Part shown: positions 11,570 to 22,880 of the stretch, one piece after another
How the letters are laid out: the number at the start of each line of letters is the position of its first letter
How positions within the stretch are numbered: the stretch's first letter is position 1
Assembly (NCBI GenBank): GCA_019915135.1
Contig: JAHLMK010000021.1
Coordinates: forward strand, 791,159-855,158
DNA: 64,000 nucleotides
Reading direction: 5' to 3'
Origin: Strobilurus pachycystidiatus
Lineage: Eukaryota > Basidiomycota > Agaricomycetes > Agaricales > Physalacriaceae
Notes under the pieces: generated by a model
The model's input: the letters and a program-made list of their open reading frames with translations, nothing else
Databases searched by the model: none
Told to the model about the DNA's origin: nothing
Translations under genes and position numbers: made by a program

Positions 11570-12420
11570 GCATCGAGAACGAGAAGCTTTCTCGGGAGAG
11601 CGCCAAGGCCAAGGGATACATAGATAGATATCATTATCAATCAACTCGCGAAGACAGAGGGTTGGGGATATCATACATCTCGGACGTGTCGGGTCAGTCA
11701 AACGAGAACGAGTCCATGCATATGAATCATCAGGGTTCTATGTTAGGGTGGCTCTGGGGTGGGTGTGTCGAAGAAATGTCATACGCACGCCAAACAGATG
11801 CGAAAGACTGGAGATAGACTGGCGGCGTTTAACTGTCTCGTGAAGACATACAAGATCGCTATCTTCCGCGCTTCCGGCTGTCTCGCTAGTCCTGACTGGT
11901 GATCGTAGTACTTACGCGAGAGTGATAGTGCTGGAAGGTACATGCGCATGATCATAAGCGTCGAGGGTACAGTGACGGCGGCGGTGCATCCGAGAAAACG
12001 GCTGCAGGTAACAGCAGGGACAATGTCCAGCCAACGGTGAAAGGTAGCTTATCGTCAGTGTGGCGAGAGTGTCAGTCATGCTCGAGAAGCTTTCAGGTTC
12101 TCGGGAGAGCGCCAAGCCTGAGGGATACATACATATCAATCATTCACTGCCAACTCGCGAAAACAGAGGGTCGGGAATATCGATACATCTCGGACGCGTC
12201 GGAACAGTCCATGAATCATCAGGGTTCCATGATAGGGCGGGTCTGGGTTGGGTGTTACTCAAAGCTGAAGAAATGTCATACACACGCCAAACAGATGCGG
12301 CAGACTGATACGTGAGATAGACCTGCGGCGTTTGACTGTCTGTCAAAGCAGACATACAAAATAGCTATCTCGAGCTCACTTTCCCCGCTTCCGGCTGTTT
12401 TCGCGACACAGGGCAGTCTC
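11570..12420. repeat. Direct repeat, two copies of about 330-350 bp
   Basis: Copy 1 about 11570-11900, copy 2 about 12070-12420, same orientation, offset about 500 bp. Shared landmarks in the same order: GAGAAGCTTTC, CTCGGGAGAGCGCCAAG, ACTCGCGAA-ACAGAGGGT, ACATCTCGGACG, GAATCATCAGGGTTC, GAAATGTCATAC, CACGCCAAACAGATGCG, and GCTTCCGGCTGT. Copies differ by many substitutions and small indels, so the duplication is not recent. No conserved reading frame runs through both. Confidence 0.75.
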
Positions 12421-13440
12421 GGATATCGTCCGGCGCGGGTGCAGGGAGATCTTCGCCTCCGGGTTCGAGTCACTGACGCTGGGAGAGTGCCAATTATTGA
12501 GGTGGAACGGCTTGGAGTCTCCAGATCAGCGACACTAGTACTGGCAGCTTCGGCGGTGCCAAGGTAAACAAACACTAAGACTGTCATCAAACGCGAGATC
12601 TAGAATAGACAGCGAAGCACAGATACTCTACAAAGATTAAGGTCAGCTATCTTGGGTTTATGTAGATGCGAAACGTTCCCAGTGAAGAAGAACTTGAGAT
12701 GCAGAGCGGTCCGCCCAGCCAGATGTGTTTCTCTGCTGACTGATGAGAGTGATTATTCGTCCGTACGACAGACGTACAAGTGGCGGCGGCGGCGGATCTT
12801 TGCACGAGCCGTTGAGAGATCCAACTTGAAGAGAGGGGAGCCCAAGAGTCCGACATAATGGTTTCTGAGAACAAGATGCATTTCGTCGGTGGCATAGGGA
12901 GGAGTTGTGGAATCCAATTGTTCGCAATTGACTTACAGTAGGCAGAGGCAGAGAGCGAACAGTGACAGGGGACATGAGGTCACAAGCGCGGTGGCCATGG
13001 GCCGGGTAGAAGATAGATGAAGGCAGGAGTACAGTGAGGATCCGTGGGAGAAATTTAGGCGGACAGGACCGCGGCACTGGCAGTTGTAACGCGCCCTCCC
13101 TCTTTCCGCGTCGACCAACCACAGCCTCAAAAGTCCACACGAGTGCTTACACGATCGTTTGACAACCCAAACCTGGCAGATCTTGCGTACTTGGCCATTG
13201 TCTACTTCAAGTTGGAGCGACCGCTACTACTACAATGCGAGACTCAAGCCTGTAGCTTTGGGGGTAACTCTACTTTGCCTCGACTATCACTTACACGCTG
13301 CTCTCATATCCGCCACTGGCCGTCTTTGTGTCTCTAGAAATCATTGCATATCATTCCAAGTTACTTGGAATGCACATATCGAAACCTATCCCTCCTCTTC
13401 ATTCTCGTCCTTCTTGTCCCCACTCGTTCCACCTCGGCTG
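12421..13440. other. No gene recognised
   Basis: Several overlapping short frames on both strands, none with a domain, signal peptide or convincing splice structure. Probably intergenic. Confidence 0.35.
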
Positions 13441-14039
13441 CGGATGTGTCGTCGGATTGACCCAGATGCAGTTAAACTCATTTCAGTGCTAGGCTTCAGC
13501 GAATCGGACGTCGGACCCGGAGTAGGTGAATGGAACACTCCTGACTTGGGGCGCTTGCGGGATTGGGTGGCAGAATGTGACTTTCTGTATCATTTCGCCC
13601 CTCGACTCGCGAAATAGGCCGACCCGGGTCCCGGAGTGGTTGATTTGAAGGAGCTTGGGTCGGGGGAGGGTATGGGATTGGATGGCAGGCCGTCGGTTTC
13701 TGGATCCTGCCCTTTGACTCGGAGGCGGATGGGCCGTCGAAGTGACCCAGATGCAGTAATCATCAATCCCGATCCAGTAGGCTTTTGAAGGACGGACGGT
13801 GGACGACTTGGCCCGGGGGTGGGTGACCGTGCCTTGAAGCCTGAGGGTTTTTGCTTCACAGAGCCGTAGCCGTAGGTGCGCTTCTCGGGTGGGACTTTGG
13901 GTTTGGGTTTGGGTTTGGGTGAGGGGTTGGATGCGGTTTCTGTATCCGAGTCCTGCGGCCCTTTGACTCGGATGGCCCGGGGCCGTCGATATGACCCAGA
14001 TGGTGTGACCTCAGGCTCAGGCTCTGTCTTTGGTGGCAT
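13441..14039 (-). CDS. Small disordered Pro/Lys-rich protein with internal repeats
   Basis: Open frame 13590-14039 (149 codons from the ATG at 14039). It has two copies of a module reading roughly TPSGSYRRPRAIRVKG-D-TE then TASGSLRRPIRLRVKG-D-TD, each followed by Pro/Ser-rich linker (PKPKPKPK and PTPGPSRPP). A third, weaker copy (TASGSIRRHIRSRG) lies beyond the stop, between about 13530 and 13440 in another frame. A 3' intron or decay of the C-terminus is therefore likely; I could not settle the splice site. Composition is basic and predicted disordered. A TATA-like GATATTTATACC lies just upstream (about 14080-14091). Function unknown. Confidence 0.45.
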
Positions 14040-14325
14040 TTGTAGTAGAGTACGTTGGGCAAGAATGGGTCGTGTTGGCTGATATTTATACCATTGGAGG
14101 AATGCACAGCCTACGGGGGCGGTGCTTCATGATCCATTTGCGGTACAGCCATTATTGCGCGGCGCGCCCGACATAGTTAGAGCGAGAATGATCTTGGAAA
14201 GCGTCGACCCTTCCCCACATCGACGCGTGCACTTTGGGGGCGTGGCGGGGTTTTGAGGCAAATCATTGACAACTGGGTCAGGTGGGCTGGGGACGTGGAG
14301 GGATAAAAAACAGACAGTGCATGCA

Positions 14326-14420
14326 TCTCTGATAGTATATCGGTTAGTACACGCGCCTGTCATTGGATACATACTCTATGTGTGACGCGCGAAAGCTGGG
14401 TTCGACTCCCAGTCAGAGAG
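14326..14420 (+). tRNA. tRNA-Asp (GTC) with 23-nt intron
   Basis: Acceptor stem TCTCTGA/TCAGAGA (14326-14332 with 14413-14419), anticodon stem CGCGC/GCGCG, anticodon GTC at 14359-14361, and T arm CTGGG-TTCGACT-CCCAG. The intron, 14363-14385, sits one base 3' of the anticodon, the canonical nuclear position. A G follows as discriminator base at 14420. Confidence 0.92.
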
Positions 14421-14802
14421 TGGAGTGCTAGTGGTGAACAGAAGATTTTTTGGCGGTTGCTCGGTTTCAGATTCGGGATTGTATAGTTTTTCAAAAAAAA
14501 GTGTCGATTATTTTGTAAAATGTCAAACGGTCTGGATGAATCGGACAAGTTGGAGTAGAGACGCGTCGCAGGTCGGTGTACACTGCACTTCCAGCCATGT
14601 ACCCGGGGCCGGAATCGGGATCCCTCGCACCACCAGGATCGAAATGAGCGCGACGGACTCGCGATCGATAGGATGTCTCAGAGCGTCATCGCGTGTCATC
14701 CGTGTTTTGGATGCGTCGCTTATATACCGCGCCTAACCACCAACCGCGCCCAATCACCAACCACGCTTATTTAACAATAGCCACGCATAACACCAGCACA
14801 CC

Positions 14803-15634
14803 ATGGACCCCACACCCAAACCCTCAGGCTTACGCGGATTCGGGTTCGCGGCGGGCAGTCACACTGGGCGGGTTAGTCTCCAGGTTCCGAGTCTCCCGCC
14901 TTTCCGCGCGCTAACGCCCTAGGCAGAAAGCGCTGGTCACGATGACGACGCTCGCGCTCGGTTTTGCCGGGTTCTACACGTTCCTCGACGTCAAGGACCG
15001 TAGGAGGATGGACCAGGGGCGCTTGTCTGGGCGTGCGTCTCCCTTTCCTTCCTTCCTCTCCCTCCCCGCCTAACGGTAGGACACGCATAGACGAAGAAGC
15101 GATCAAACACTCCAAGACAGAACACGGCGGGCACCTGCTCGACGCGCCGGGACATGCGTCGTCCGGCCGGGAGTGGACGAAGGCGAAGGACACACACGAC
15201 GCGCATCATGTTTCCGTGGATCAGGGTGCGTCTACTCCCCCCCCCTCTCCCCTTCCTTCACGCCGCTAACGCCCCCACCCCCAGCACAAACGACGTCATA
15301 CGCACAACCCACGCCTCAGCGCGCAAAGGCCTCCGGGGAGGAGGGCGTGTACACCAAGTCTCCCGAGTTTGTGGGGAGTTATGGGAAGGCGAGCGGGGGG
15401 CGGTTCCAGGACGAGGGTGAGGGTGCAGGGGATAAGACCACTGGTGGATCTAAACTAGGCGCGTTGTTCAAAGGCGGGTCCGGGGGCGGGGACAAGGACG
15501 TGAACAAGAGCAGCGATCGCGGGAGCGGTAAGATGGGCGAGAGCGTGGGCACGAACAGTAGTGCCGCGCAGGGCGGCCAGATGAATGGCGCGACGAAGAT
15601 GGGTACTACGCCTGCGGATAAGTCGAGTGCGTGA
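14803..15634 (+). CDS. Small protein with one membrane helix and long disordered tail
   Basis: Four exons: 14803-14871, 14927-15032, 15091-15225, 15285-15634, 219 residues, phases consistent. The N-terminus MDPTPKPSGLRGFGFAAGSH is followed by a hydrophobic stretch (ALVTMTTLALGFAGFYTFL, about residues 25-43), then a polar region with HSKTEHGGHLLDAP and WTKAKDTHDAHH, and a Gly/Ser/Lys-rich low-complexity tail of about 100 residues. Such tails occur in stress or matrix proteins, but I do not recognise the family. The single helix near the N-terminus suggests a mitochondrial or ER membrane anchor, which is inference. It lies between two tRNA genes. Confidence 0.65.
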
Positions 15635-15717
15635 GGGACTGTGTATTGGACTCGTGTACAGTAATAGTAAATTTGGTCCGTGGATATCAACAACTTGCCT
15701 CTGAGGAGGCATCGCAC

Positions 15718-15809
15718 GGCGCTATGGTGTAGTGGCAGCACTTGGGATTCTGATGGCAAAAACTAGTCTCTCCATTCCCACAACCCAGGTTCGACCCCTG
15801 GTAGTGCCT
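15718..15809 (+). tRNA. tRNA-Gln (CTG) with 21-nt intron
   Basis: Acceptor stem GGCGCTA/TAGTGCC with one G-U pair, D arm TGGTGTAGTGGCAGCA, anticodon stem TGGGA/TCCCA, anticodon CTG at 15750-15752, and T arm CCAGG-TTCGACC-CCTGG. The intron, 15754-15774, begins one base 3' of the anticodon. Reading the loop one base earlier would give TCT, but only the CTG register forms a full 5-bp anticodon stem. Confidence 0.88.
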
Positions 15810-16644
15810 ATGACGCTTCCAAAAGATCAGTTTTGGTGAATTTTTGACGGCGACGAACGACGAGAATCGACGCCGGAGTCCGGACGCCGGACGTTAAAGA
15901 ATCAAGGCGGCGACGCTGGACAGTGGCAGTTGGATTCAAACTTCACGATTCCGAGAACTCATTTCTCGTCCGGGGACCGGGAACGGTGAACGCCACGCAC
16001 AAAGTGTGTACCATTGAGTAGGAAAACATGCATACGCCACCCTCCTCACACCCCCTTACCCGCTCTTCCCTTTCCGCGCCTGTCATCATGGCCCGCTGAT
16101 CTCAAGAACCACCTTTTCCGCCTTCAAGTTAGGGAAGGGAGCAGAGTCGGAGCTAACACTGTCACTGGCTTACTGAGACTCGATGACTGGAACCCGTCGA
16201 TGTCGCCTGCAAAGAACACACCCTCTCCTGGTATTAATCGACGTACGGTGAGCGCGCGGCTCGCTGGGTTTGGGTAGGGTGGGCGAGGGAAGGTGGGAAA
16301 GGAGAGCTTGAAATCATGCCGTACTTTGAATTTTGGGTGACGCTCAATAAACCTCCACGACTACAAGATTGAAATTACCATTCCGAGAGCTCCAAGTCTA
16401 CTTCCGGAAGCTACTTCGAGATGGAACTACATGAGACACGCCCGTGGGTAAGATTGGCCAGATCGGAAAAGCCAGGCTGGTGAAGAGTACGGTCTACGCT
16501 GAACGTAGTGTCAACGAACCAAGTCCAAGTCCAAGTCCAAGTCCGGATCCAGCATTACGGTTGTTGTGGGAAAACCGAAGCCGTGGCGGTGCTCACTGAT
16601 GACGTCACTGCCCTCCCTCCTTCCTTCCTTTCTTCTACCACATC
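15810..16644. other. Intergenic region upstream of fasciclin gene
   Basis: No convincing gene. A hexanucleotide tandem repeat (CAAGTC, four units) lies at about 16520-16545, about 100 bp upstream of the fasciclin start. Confidence 0.45.
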
Positions 16645-17317
16645 ATGCGCGTGCCCGTGTCCCTGTCACTTCTACTCTCCCTTCCTGCCCTCATCCTCGC
16701 CCAAACCCAAATGCCTCTCTCCGGGTCTGACTCTGGCTCCTCTAAACCCAGCCTCGCCGACCTCCTCACCATCGAGCCCTCCCTGTCCATATTCTACTCC
16801 TACGCCCGCGAGCTCCCCTTGAGCCGCATCTTCTCCGACCAGTTCCCCACTCCACGCGTCACCGTGCTCGTACCCACCAACAAGGCCGTCATGGCGCTCG
16901 CGCGGAAGCCGCATCAAGATCCTGCTCCGGTTGAAGAGGGCATTGAGATATCGGAAGAAGAGTTTGATGAGAGGTCGAAGAAGAACGTGGAGACGTGGGT
17001 GGGGGCGCATATCATTCCCGTGCGTGCTTCTCCTTTGGAAGTGGCAATGGCTGATTGGGTGACAGCAATACCCCTTGGACCTCAGTACGTCGGGGACGTA
17101 TCTCACCCTCACGGAGGGCAAGAACGTTTCCTTCCAGGGGGATGGGGAGGGAGGGGACTGGACGAAAGTAAGGATCGAAGACGGTGTGAGGATCAAGGCG
17201 GTCAAAGAGGTGTGTGTGTGTGTGATTTCGTGCACCGTGCTCCAACTCATCGCTTCTTTGTTTCAGGCCTCGAACGGCGTGTTGTATGTTATTGACGGGA
17301 CGATTTCTGTTGATTGA
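16645..17317 (+). CDS. Secreted protein with one fasciclin (FAS1) domain
   Basis: Three exons: 16645-17019, 17066-17209, 17267-17317, 189 residues. The signal peptide is MRVPVSLSLLLSLPALILAQ, with cleavage likely after A19. The FAS1 domain follows: SLADLLTIEPSLSIFYSYARE, then VTVLVPTNKAVMAL (the first conserved FAS1 block), then AHIIPQYPLDLS and LYVIDGTISVD (the second block). Family members are about 150-200 residues and act in cell adhesion or wall association. No GPI tail is present, so the product is probably free in the wall or medium. The second exon is needed to complete the HIIP-Y-LDLS motif, which fixes the splice sites. Confidence 0.87.
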
Positions 17318-17918
17318 TTAATCCTCCGTGCGGTGTATGCTTGTAATTCTAGCTCGTGAACATGCCTCGGGATACTCGGGACCGTTTCCCTTCCTTGAGA
17401 AGATGAACTCGCACGTCCCCGGATTCGTGAAAACCAATTTGAATGGGCAGGCCCGAGGGTGGAGATTGCACTGAACCCCACCCCCTGACCTTCCCCCCAC
17501 CCCCTGACCTTCCCCCCACCCAGGTGCGACATGCCAAAGAACACTTCCATGTGCGCACGGCTCGTGGTCGTAACTAGATTCTCCGCGCCGTAGCGAAACA
17601 ACCGCCTCAGGCCTTGTTGTGTCCTCTTCGGGCCTCGAACGGGGGACCCAAAAGTGTTCAAACGATATGTATGCTCGAAGGCTTAGCGCTTACCTTTTTC
17701 CGGAATGGAATCGCAGATGATGGACACCTTGAAGTGGCTGCCATAACGAGGCAAATTTGGCACTGATCACGACTAACTGGATCTGGATCTGAACACGCGT
17801 CACTTCACTGTATACATTGTTCCTGTCTTTCTACCGCCCGATTCATACCCACGCCATGAGAGATCCGAACAAGGCCCACTATAAGACGTCTGCCTTTGAT
17901 TCTCATCTCGATGCCCCA
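17318..17918. other. 3' flank and spacer with short tandem repeat
   Basis: Includes two copies of a 20-bp unit ACCCCCTGACCTTCCCCCC at about 17480-17520. A plausible B-box-like GTTCGAGGCC occurs on the minus strand near 17620-17650, but no tRNA fold forms. No gene is called. Confidence 0.4.
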
Positions 17919-19317
17919 ATGTCTTCCGATAACTTGAACGCATCAAAGTCTATTTTCGTAGGTCGTCAACTATCTCGGTTATAGAATTTTACTGAGAACA
18001 TCTTTTAGGTGACGGGTGGAACAGGCTTCATCGGATACACCATCATCACTCAGCTTTTGAACGCTGGATATCATGTTAAGGCGTATGTTCCTCCTTCCTT
18101 CCTTCCTTCCCGTGGTCGCTGATGTATGTAGTGCCGCACGTACCGCGAAAGTCGACCGGCTCCAGACAGCCCTCGCATCGCAATTCGCATCCGAGACATT
18201 CGAGGTGCTGGATGTGCCCGACATATACACTGCCGACTTGAGCGCATACTTGAAAGGTGCCAGTGCGCCCCAATTCGGAGATTAGTGTATTGAATCTTGA
18301 TCGGCACTGACACTGACAGGCGTCTATGGCTTCATTCACGTCGCGGCGCCCATCGCGGGTCGCGCTGATGCGGAGACGATTTACAGGGTGCGTACTACTG
18401 CCATATCTTTACCAGTGATGGTCGGGCTGCAACATGTTCCGAATAGATCGCAGAGACAGGATGTCTCCATATCGCTGAAGAGGCTCTGAAGGCTGGTGTG
18501 AAGAAGTTGGTCGCCACTAGTTCTCTTGTTACTTGGCCGCTGGGGGGACCGTACGGTCCCAATGGTTTGTGCCCAGGCCGGTCATCGATGCTCTGATCGT
18601 ATTGATTTGCAGACTGGAACCCGTTAACCAAGGAGGAAGCAAACGGCCACAGCGTGATGAGTTATGTCGTCGGCAAGAAGATCGCAGACCAGACGTTCCT
18701 CAAGTTCGGCGAGGACCATCCCGAGGTGGATATTACCCTCAGTGCGTCCCAGTTCAAGTTCACCGTCCCCATTCCAAGTCTAACCTTCCTAACTTGAAGT
18801 CGCCCCGGGAAGCACCTACGGCCCCTTCGCCCCAGGCTTCGAGCACCTCCTCGGGCCAGAGCCCAACTACAGCGGCTTCTCCACCAACGGATACATCTAC
18901 CGCCTCCTCCTCCGCAACAACACCCACTGGCCCTCTCCACTCCAAAACGGCGTCATAGACGTGCGCGACATCGCACGCGCGCACATCCTCGCGCTCGAAT
19001 CCATCCCATCCCTGGGTAAACGGTACACGATCATCTCCCCACACCAATCCTCCTACTCCACCGCCATCCGCATCATCAGCGCCGAGCGCCCGCACTTGCG
19101 GGGGCGCCTGGCGAACCCCGATGACGCGCCTGTGTGGGAGACGTATACGCTGGAGACGAATAGGGGGGAGATTGAGGAGAAGATTGGGTTTGAGGGGGAG
19201 GGGTGTAGGGCGTGGAGGGAGACGGTGTTGGATACGGTGGATAGTTTGGTGGGGATGGAGGAGTGGTGGAGGGGGAGGGGGTGCGAGGTTGGGGTTCCGG
19301 ATACGGATCCTTATTGA
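17919..19317 (+). CDS. Extended SDR (NAD(P)-dependent epimerase/dehydratase-like) copy 2
   Basis: Seven exons: 17919-17957, 18009-18082, 18132-18256, 18320-18387, 18447-18564, 18613-18741, 18800-19317, 356 residues, all phases consistent. The dinucleotide-binding motif VTGGTGFIGYTI lies at residues 14-25, the HVAAP strand is typical of atypical/extended SDRs, a substrate-loop SSLVTWP segment follows, and YVVGKK supplies the catalytic Tyr and Lys (YxxxK). The fold resembles yeast GRE2 and plant dihydroflavonol reductases, which reduce ketones or aldehydes with NADPH; the substrate is unknown. It is convergent with copy 3, with coiled-coil genes in between. Confidence 0.88.
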
Positions 19318-19325
19318 AGTTGTAT

Positions 19326-19660
19326 TCGAAAGGCCTTGCATATTCTTGGTACTGGAGATTCAAGTACAGTAATCGTCGTAGTATCTCTTCGGTGATCTCG
19401 ATACTGCGCCGATAGTCCTCATCCTTCCTTTGCGCGTCAATCTTCTTCAGGCGTCGGTCGTACCTCCTGCAATCAGCCTCACGCGCTTCAATTTCCTCCT
19501 CGAGTTCATTTCGTTGATGGTGGTCCCCAGTGAGTACCGCCGCTGCGACAGCCGCCAGAGACAATAAACATCCAGGATGTAGTAGTCTGAGGCAGAGACT
19601 GCAGAGCTGGTAGGCAACGACAATATGAGATGCGCCACACCGCAGCCAAGCATGCACAAA
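19326..19660 (-). pseudogene. Truncated relic of the orphan coiled-coil gene
   Basis: Minus-strand reading NELEEEIEAREADCRRYDRRL then KIDAQRKDEDYRRSIEITEEI is clearly the C-terminal half of the coiled-coil family found intact at 19843-20541 and 24481-25156. It is preceded by CATCAACGAAATG, the string seen at the start codon of the other copies, so the N-terminal exons appear deleted and the start region fused to the last exon. Its frame then runs into antisense of SDR copy 2. It is not expected to make a normal product. Confidence 0.6.
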
Positions 19661-19842
19661 CTCGGAAGTCGGCCCTGGCCCCTCGCGTCTGTCTCGGTTC
19701 CAACTCTCTTCGGACCAAATTGTCTGGTCTGCTTCACGCGAATTTCTTGCTGACTAATTGCTGGATACTGCTCTCTCCCCGACGGTCGTCGTCGTGCTTG
19801 GGACCACTCATCCAGCTAACATACACCCTATATCAACGAATA

Positions 19843-20541
19843 ATGGCCTTGGAGGAGAGTGGAACCTCAACCGTCGCTGGCCCTCCTAGTAGTACAGGCA
19901 GTGACCCACAATGGGACGCGTGAGTGCTCGCTACAATTCGCTATTGCCTCTCACCATACTAAAGCTTATCTTAGTTTCCTAAAGAACTTCGCAAAGCGCA
20001 GGCTCGAGTGGCAGGAAGAGAGCCTTGTTGACATTTTGGTGTCTTTATACGATCAACTATACGACCTAGAGGGCCTGCTACAGGCCAAGCAGCACGCGTA
20101 TTGGCTCGAGACGGTAGAGACACTTCCGAAGAGTATGTCTTTCTTTCTAAGTCTCTCCTTTGTCTTGCACGTCTCACGTGAATACAGTCTCTGACGACGT
20201 GCTCTTTGACCTTCGTGTCCACACCAGCTCAGCCGTCGGCAATTTCGAGCGCATACGAACGGCGAAAGTGATCCTTGGTATCTCTCACATCTGCTCAATA
20301 CTCGCCCTGTCTGAACTTGTTGTGCCTAGCGCAAATCAATGGACTCGAAGAGAGAATCGAAGCGTGTGAGGTCGAATTCAGGAGGTATGAACGACACCTG
20401 AAAGAGATTGAGGCGCAGAAGAAGGACAAGGAATACTGGCGCAGTATCGAGATTACTGAAGAGATCGCTGATGCATACGATGATTACTTGGACAGACTGA
20501 GATACGACAGTGAAATGCGCTCACAAGAAATGATTGTGTAA
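19843..20541 (+). CDS. Orphan coiled-coil protein, family member 2
   Basis: Four exons: 19843-19919, 19975-20132, 20188-20277, 20330-20541, 178 residues, phases consistent. The first exon is a short Ser/Gly-rich leader (MALEESGTSTVAGPPSS). The second has the family hallmark DLEGLLQAKQHAYWLETVETLPK. The last is a charged coiled coil (INGLEERIEACEVEFRRYE, then EYWRSIEITEEIADAYDDYLD). No signal peptide or catalytic motif is seen. I do not recognise a named domain. A second intact member at 24481 has the same exon phases, so the splice model is mutually supported. The upstream CCGACGGTCGTCGT element (about 19782-19796) is shared with that copy. Confidence 0.7.
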
Positions 20542-20609
20542 CTATGCAGAGACACCTATAATAGTGGCTACTTGTGAATTGCAAGGTGATTTCCTCGAGG
20601 ACATGACAT

Positions 20610-22018
20610 TCAGAGTGGAGGCGTATCCGGGACGGCAACCTCGAATCCCTTGTTACGCCACCACTCCTCCATAAACACCAGACTATCCACTGTGTCCAGA
20701 ACGGTCGTCTTCCAAGGGATGCACGAATCCCCCACAAACCCAATCGCCTTCTCAATCTCCTCCCTATTCGTCGGCAGCGTATACGACTTCCACACTGGCG
20801 CGTCCTCGGGGTTCGCCAGGCGCTCCCGGAGCCTGGGGCGTTCATCTCTGATGATCTCGATAGCGGTCTTGTACGAGGACTGGTCCGGGGAGATGATCGT
20901 GAACCGTTTACGCCCGGGCCCCGAGGGAGGGGACTCGAGCGCGAGGATGTGCGCGCGCGAGATATCGCGTACGTCGATGGCGCCGTTTTGGACTTCGATG
21001 GCCCAGTGGGTGTTGTTGGGGAGGAGGAGGCGGTAGATGTATCCGTTGGTGGAGAAGCCGCTGTAGTTGGGCTCTGGGAGGAGGTGCTCGAAGCCTGGTG
21101 CGAAGGGGCCGAAGGTGGTTCCGGGGGCGACTAAAGGACTATATCAGCAATGGAAGACTTGGAATGAGTACCCAAACGTATGAACGCACTCAAAGAAATA
21201 TCGATTTCGGGATGTTCCTCGCCGAATTTGAGGAAGGTTTCGTCTTCGATCTTCTTGCCGACGACATAGCTCATGAGGCTATGGCCGTTTGCCTCCTCCT
21301 TGGTCAACGGGTTCCAGTCTGTGTCGAAATCAATACGAGGAAAGATCGATGACTGAGTCAAAGCACTGACCATGGGTACCGTACGGTCCTCCCATAGGCC
21401 AAGTAACAAGGGAGCTGGTGGCCACCAGTTTCTTCACACCGGCCTTGAGAGCCTCTTGGGAGATATGGAGACAGCCTGTCTCTGCGATCTATGAATGAAA
21501 TGAGCACGGTGAAAAAGGACTGTAACCCGACGGTCAGTAAGGATGACACACCCTGTAAATCGTCTCGGCGTCAGCGCGACCTGGAATGGGCGCAGCGACG
21601 TGAATGAAGCCATAGACGCCTGTGAGATCAGTATGAGGAAGGCTTTGGAAGCCAATGTATAACTGGGGCGTACCTTTTAAGTAGGCGCTAAGGTCAGCAG
21701 TGTATATGTCGGGCACATCCAAGACCTCGAACTCATCCGACGCGAATTGCGACGAGAGGGCTTTCTTGAGCGAGTCGACCTTAGCGGTACGTGCGGCACT
21801 ACACAGTTTCACGCGTGAGCGACCCAATCACGAAGTGGGGAAAAACATACGCCTTGACATGATATCCAGCGTTCAGGAGCTGATAGATGATGGTGTATCC
21901 GATGAAGCCAGTTCCACCGGTCACCTGTATATGAAAAGACGTTTTCAGCAAGTCCTCGCGGCCTAGCTAATCCGAAACGACCTACGAAGATAGTTTTGGA
22001 CGCGTTATCGGATGACAT
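20610..22018 (-). CDS. Extended SDR (NAD(P)-dependent epimerase/dehydratase-like) copy 3
   Basis: Seven exons on the minus strand: 21986-22018, 21851-21924, 21674-21798, 21552-21619, 21371-21488, 21190-21318, 20610-21130, 355 residues. Intron positions and phases are identical to copy 2. It keeps the Rossmann motif VTGGTGFIGY, the HVAAP strand, the SSLVTWP segment and the YVVGKK Tyr/Lys pair. The C-terminus ends VLDTVDSLVFMEEWWRNKGF. No lesion found, so it is expected to be functional. It shares promoter sequence with damaged copy 1 (see 8220-8290). Confidence 0.88.
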
Positions 22019-22880
22019 TTGGGCAGACGAATTTGGTTTGGTTTGGTTGTTGTAGAAACGGAATGTGTGGATGGACGCCCACATTACATCTCGAAGACCT
22101 TTATACCTTGAACGAATGAATGCCAGTGAGCTGACTGAGAAGAATGCTTACCTCTCGCCGAGAGCTCGCTGACCTCCGTTGGTAATCCTCACCCACAGGT
22201 CGAAGATTTGAGTGGGTCAAGTGTTTATGAGAGCAAGTTCGCTTGACCGCCCGTTCCCGCAACGCGTAGTAATCTCGGGCCTGGCCGCTAGAGGACGAGG
22301 GTTTGTCAGGCATTGCAAATGTTGTCGCAGGATAGACTGCGCTTATACACGCCGGATCTACTGGGACGGTGTGCTGGTGGTCAAAGCGAGAAAAGCGGGG
22401 CTGGGGCGATTACATCAAGGTTCACAAGCCACGTGGACGAAATGGGACTCGAACTTGGACCACGATTGTATTGGGGCGCTTTGCCTCTTCATTGTCCTCC
22501 CTCCTATCACTCGTAATGAATGAATGGACGGGTCTGGCACATCTGGAATGCTCACTCCTTGTCCTCTGCCCGATCTTCAACTGTGTCCAACTTTGACGAT
22601 CATGGCACGATCGCCACTCGACAGGCGCAATGCGATGAGCTCTTACTGACGCTCTCCTTCAGGATATACTATGCGGAGATACATCGCCAATGCACAGGAT
22701 TTCCACAGCCTAGAGGGTCTTATTCTCTCAGAAGGAGGCAAAGCTGCTGCTCTTGGATGAAGACTTTGTTCCTTTATGTCTATGGCCTGTGGCGCCTTGA
22801 ATCGAGCGCATTGATCCATCTCTCTACTGGCTATATAATGGGCAGCGCTCTGCGAAGTAAGCATCCCAATTATCAACACT
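22019..22880. other. Intergenic region, divergent promoters
   Basis: Between the SDR copy 3 start (minus) and the F-box start (plus). It contains the 22215-22275 block shared with 8220-8290. No domain-bearing frame is seen. Confidence 0.45.

Noticed and set aside
13895..13920. GGGTTT repeats as a telomere-like tract
   Set aside because: Only three to four units, and they encode the PKPKPK part of an open frame.
17600..17700. Possible tRNA or SINE on the minus strand (B-box-like GTTCGAGGCC)
   Set aside because: T stem and acceptor stem do not pair, and no A box, tail or duplication was found.
19076..19657. Pro-rich 193-codon minus-strand frame as a full gene
   Set aside because: Its C-terminal half is antisense to an SDR exon; only the coiled-coil part has homology, so it is a relic.
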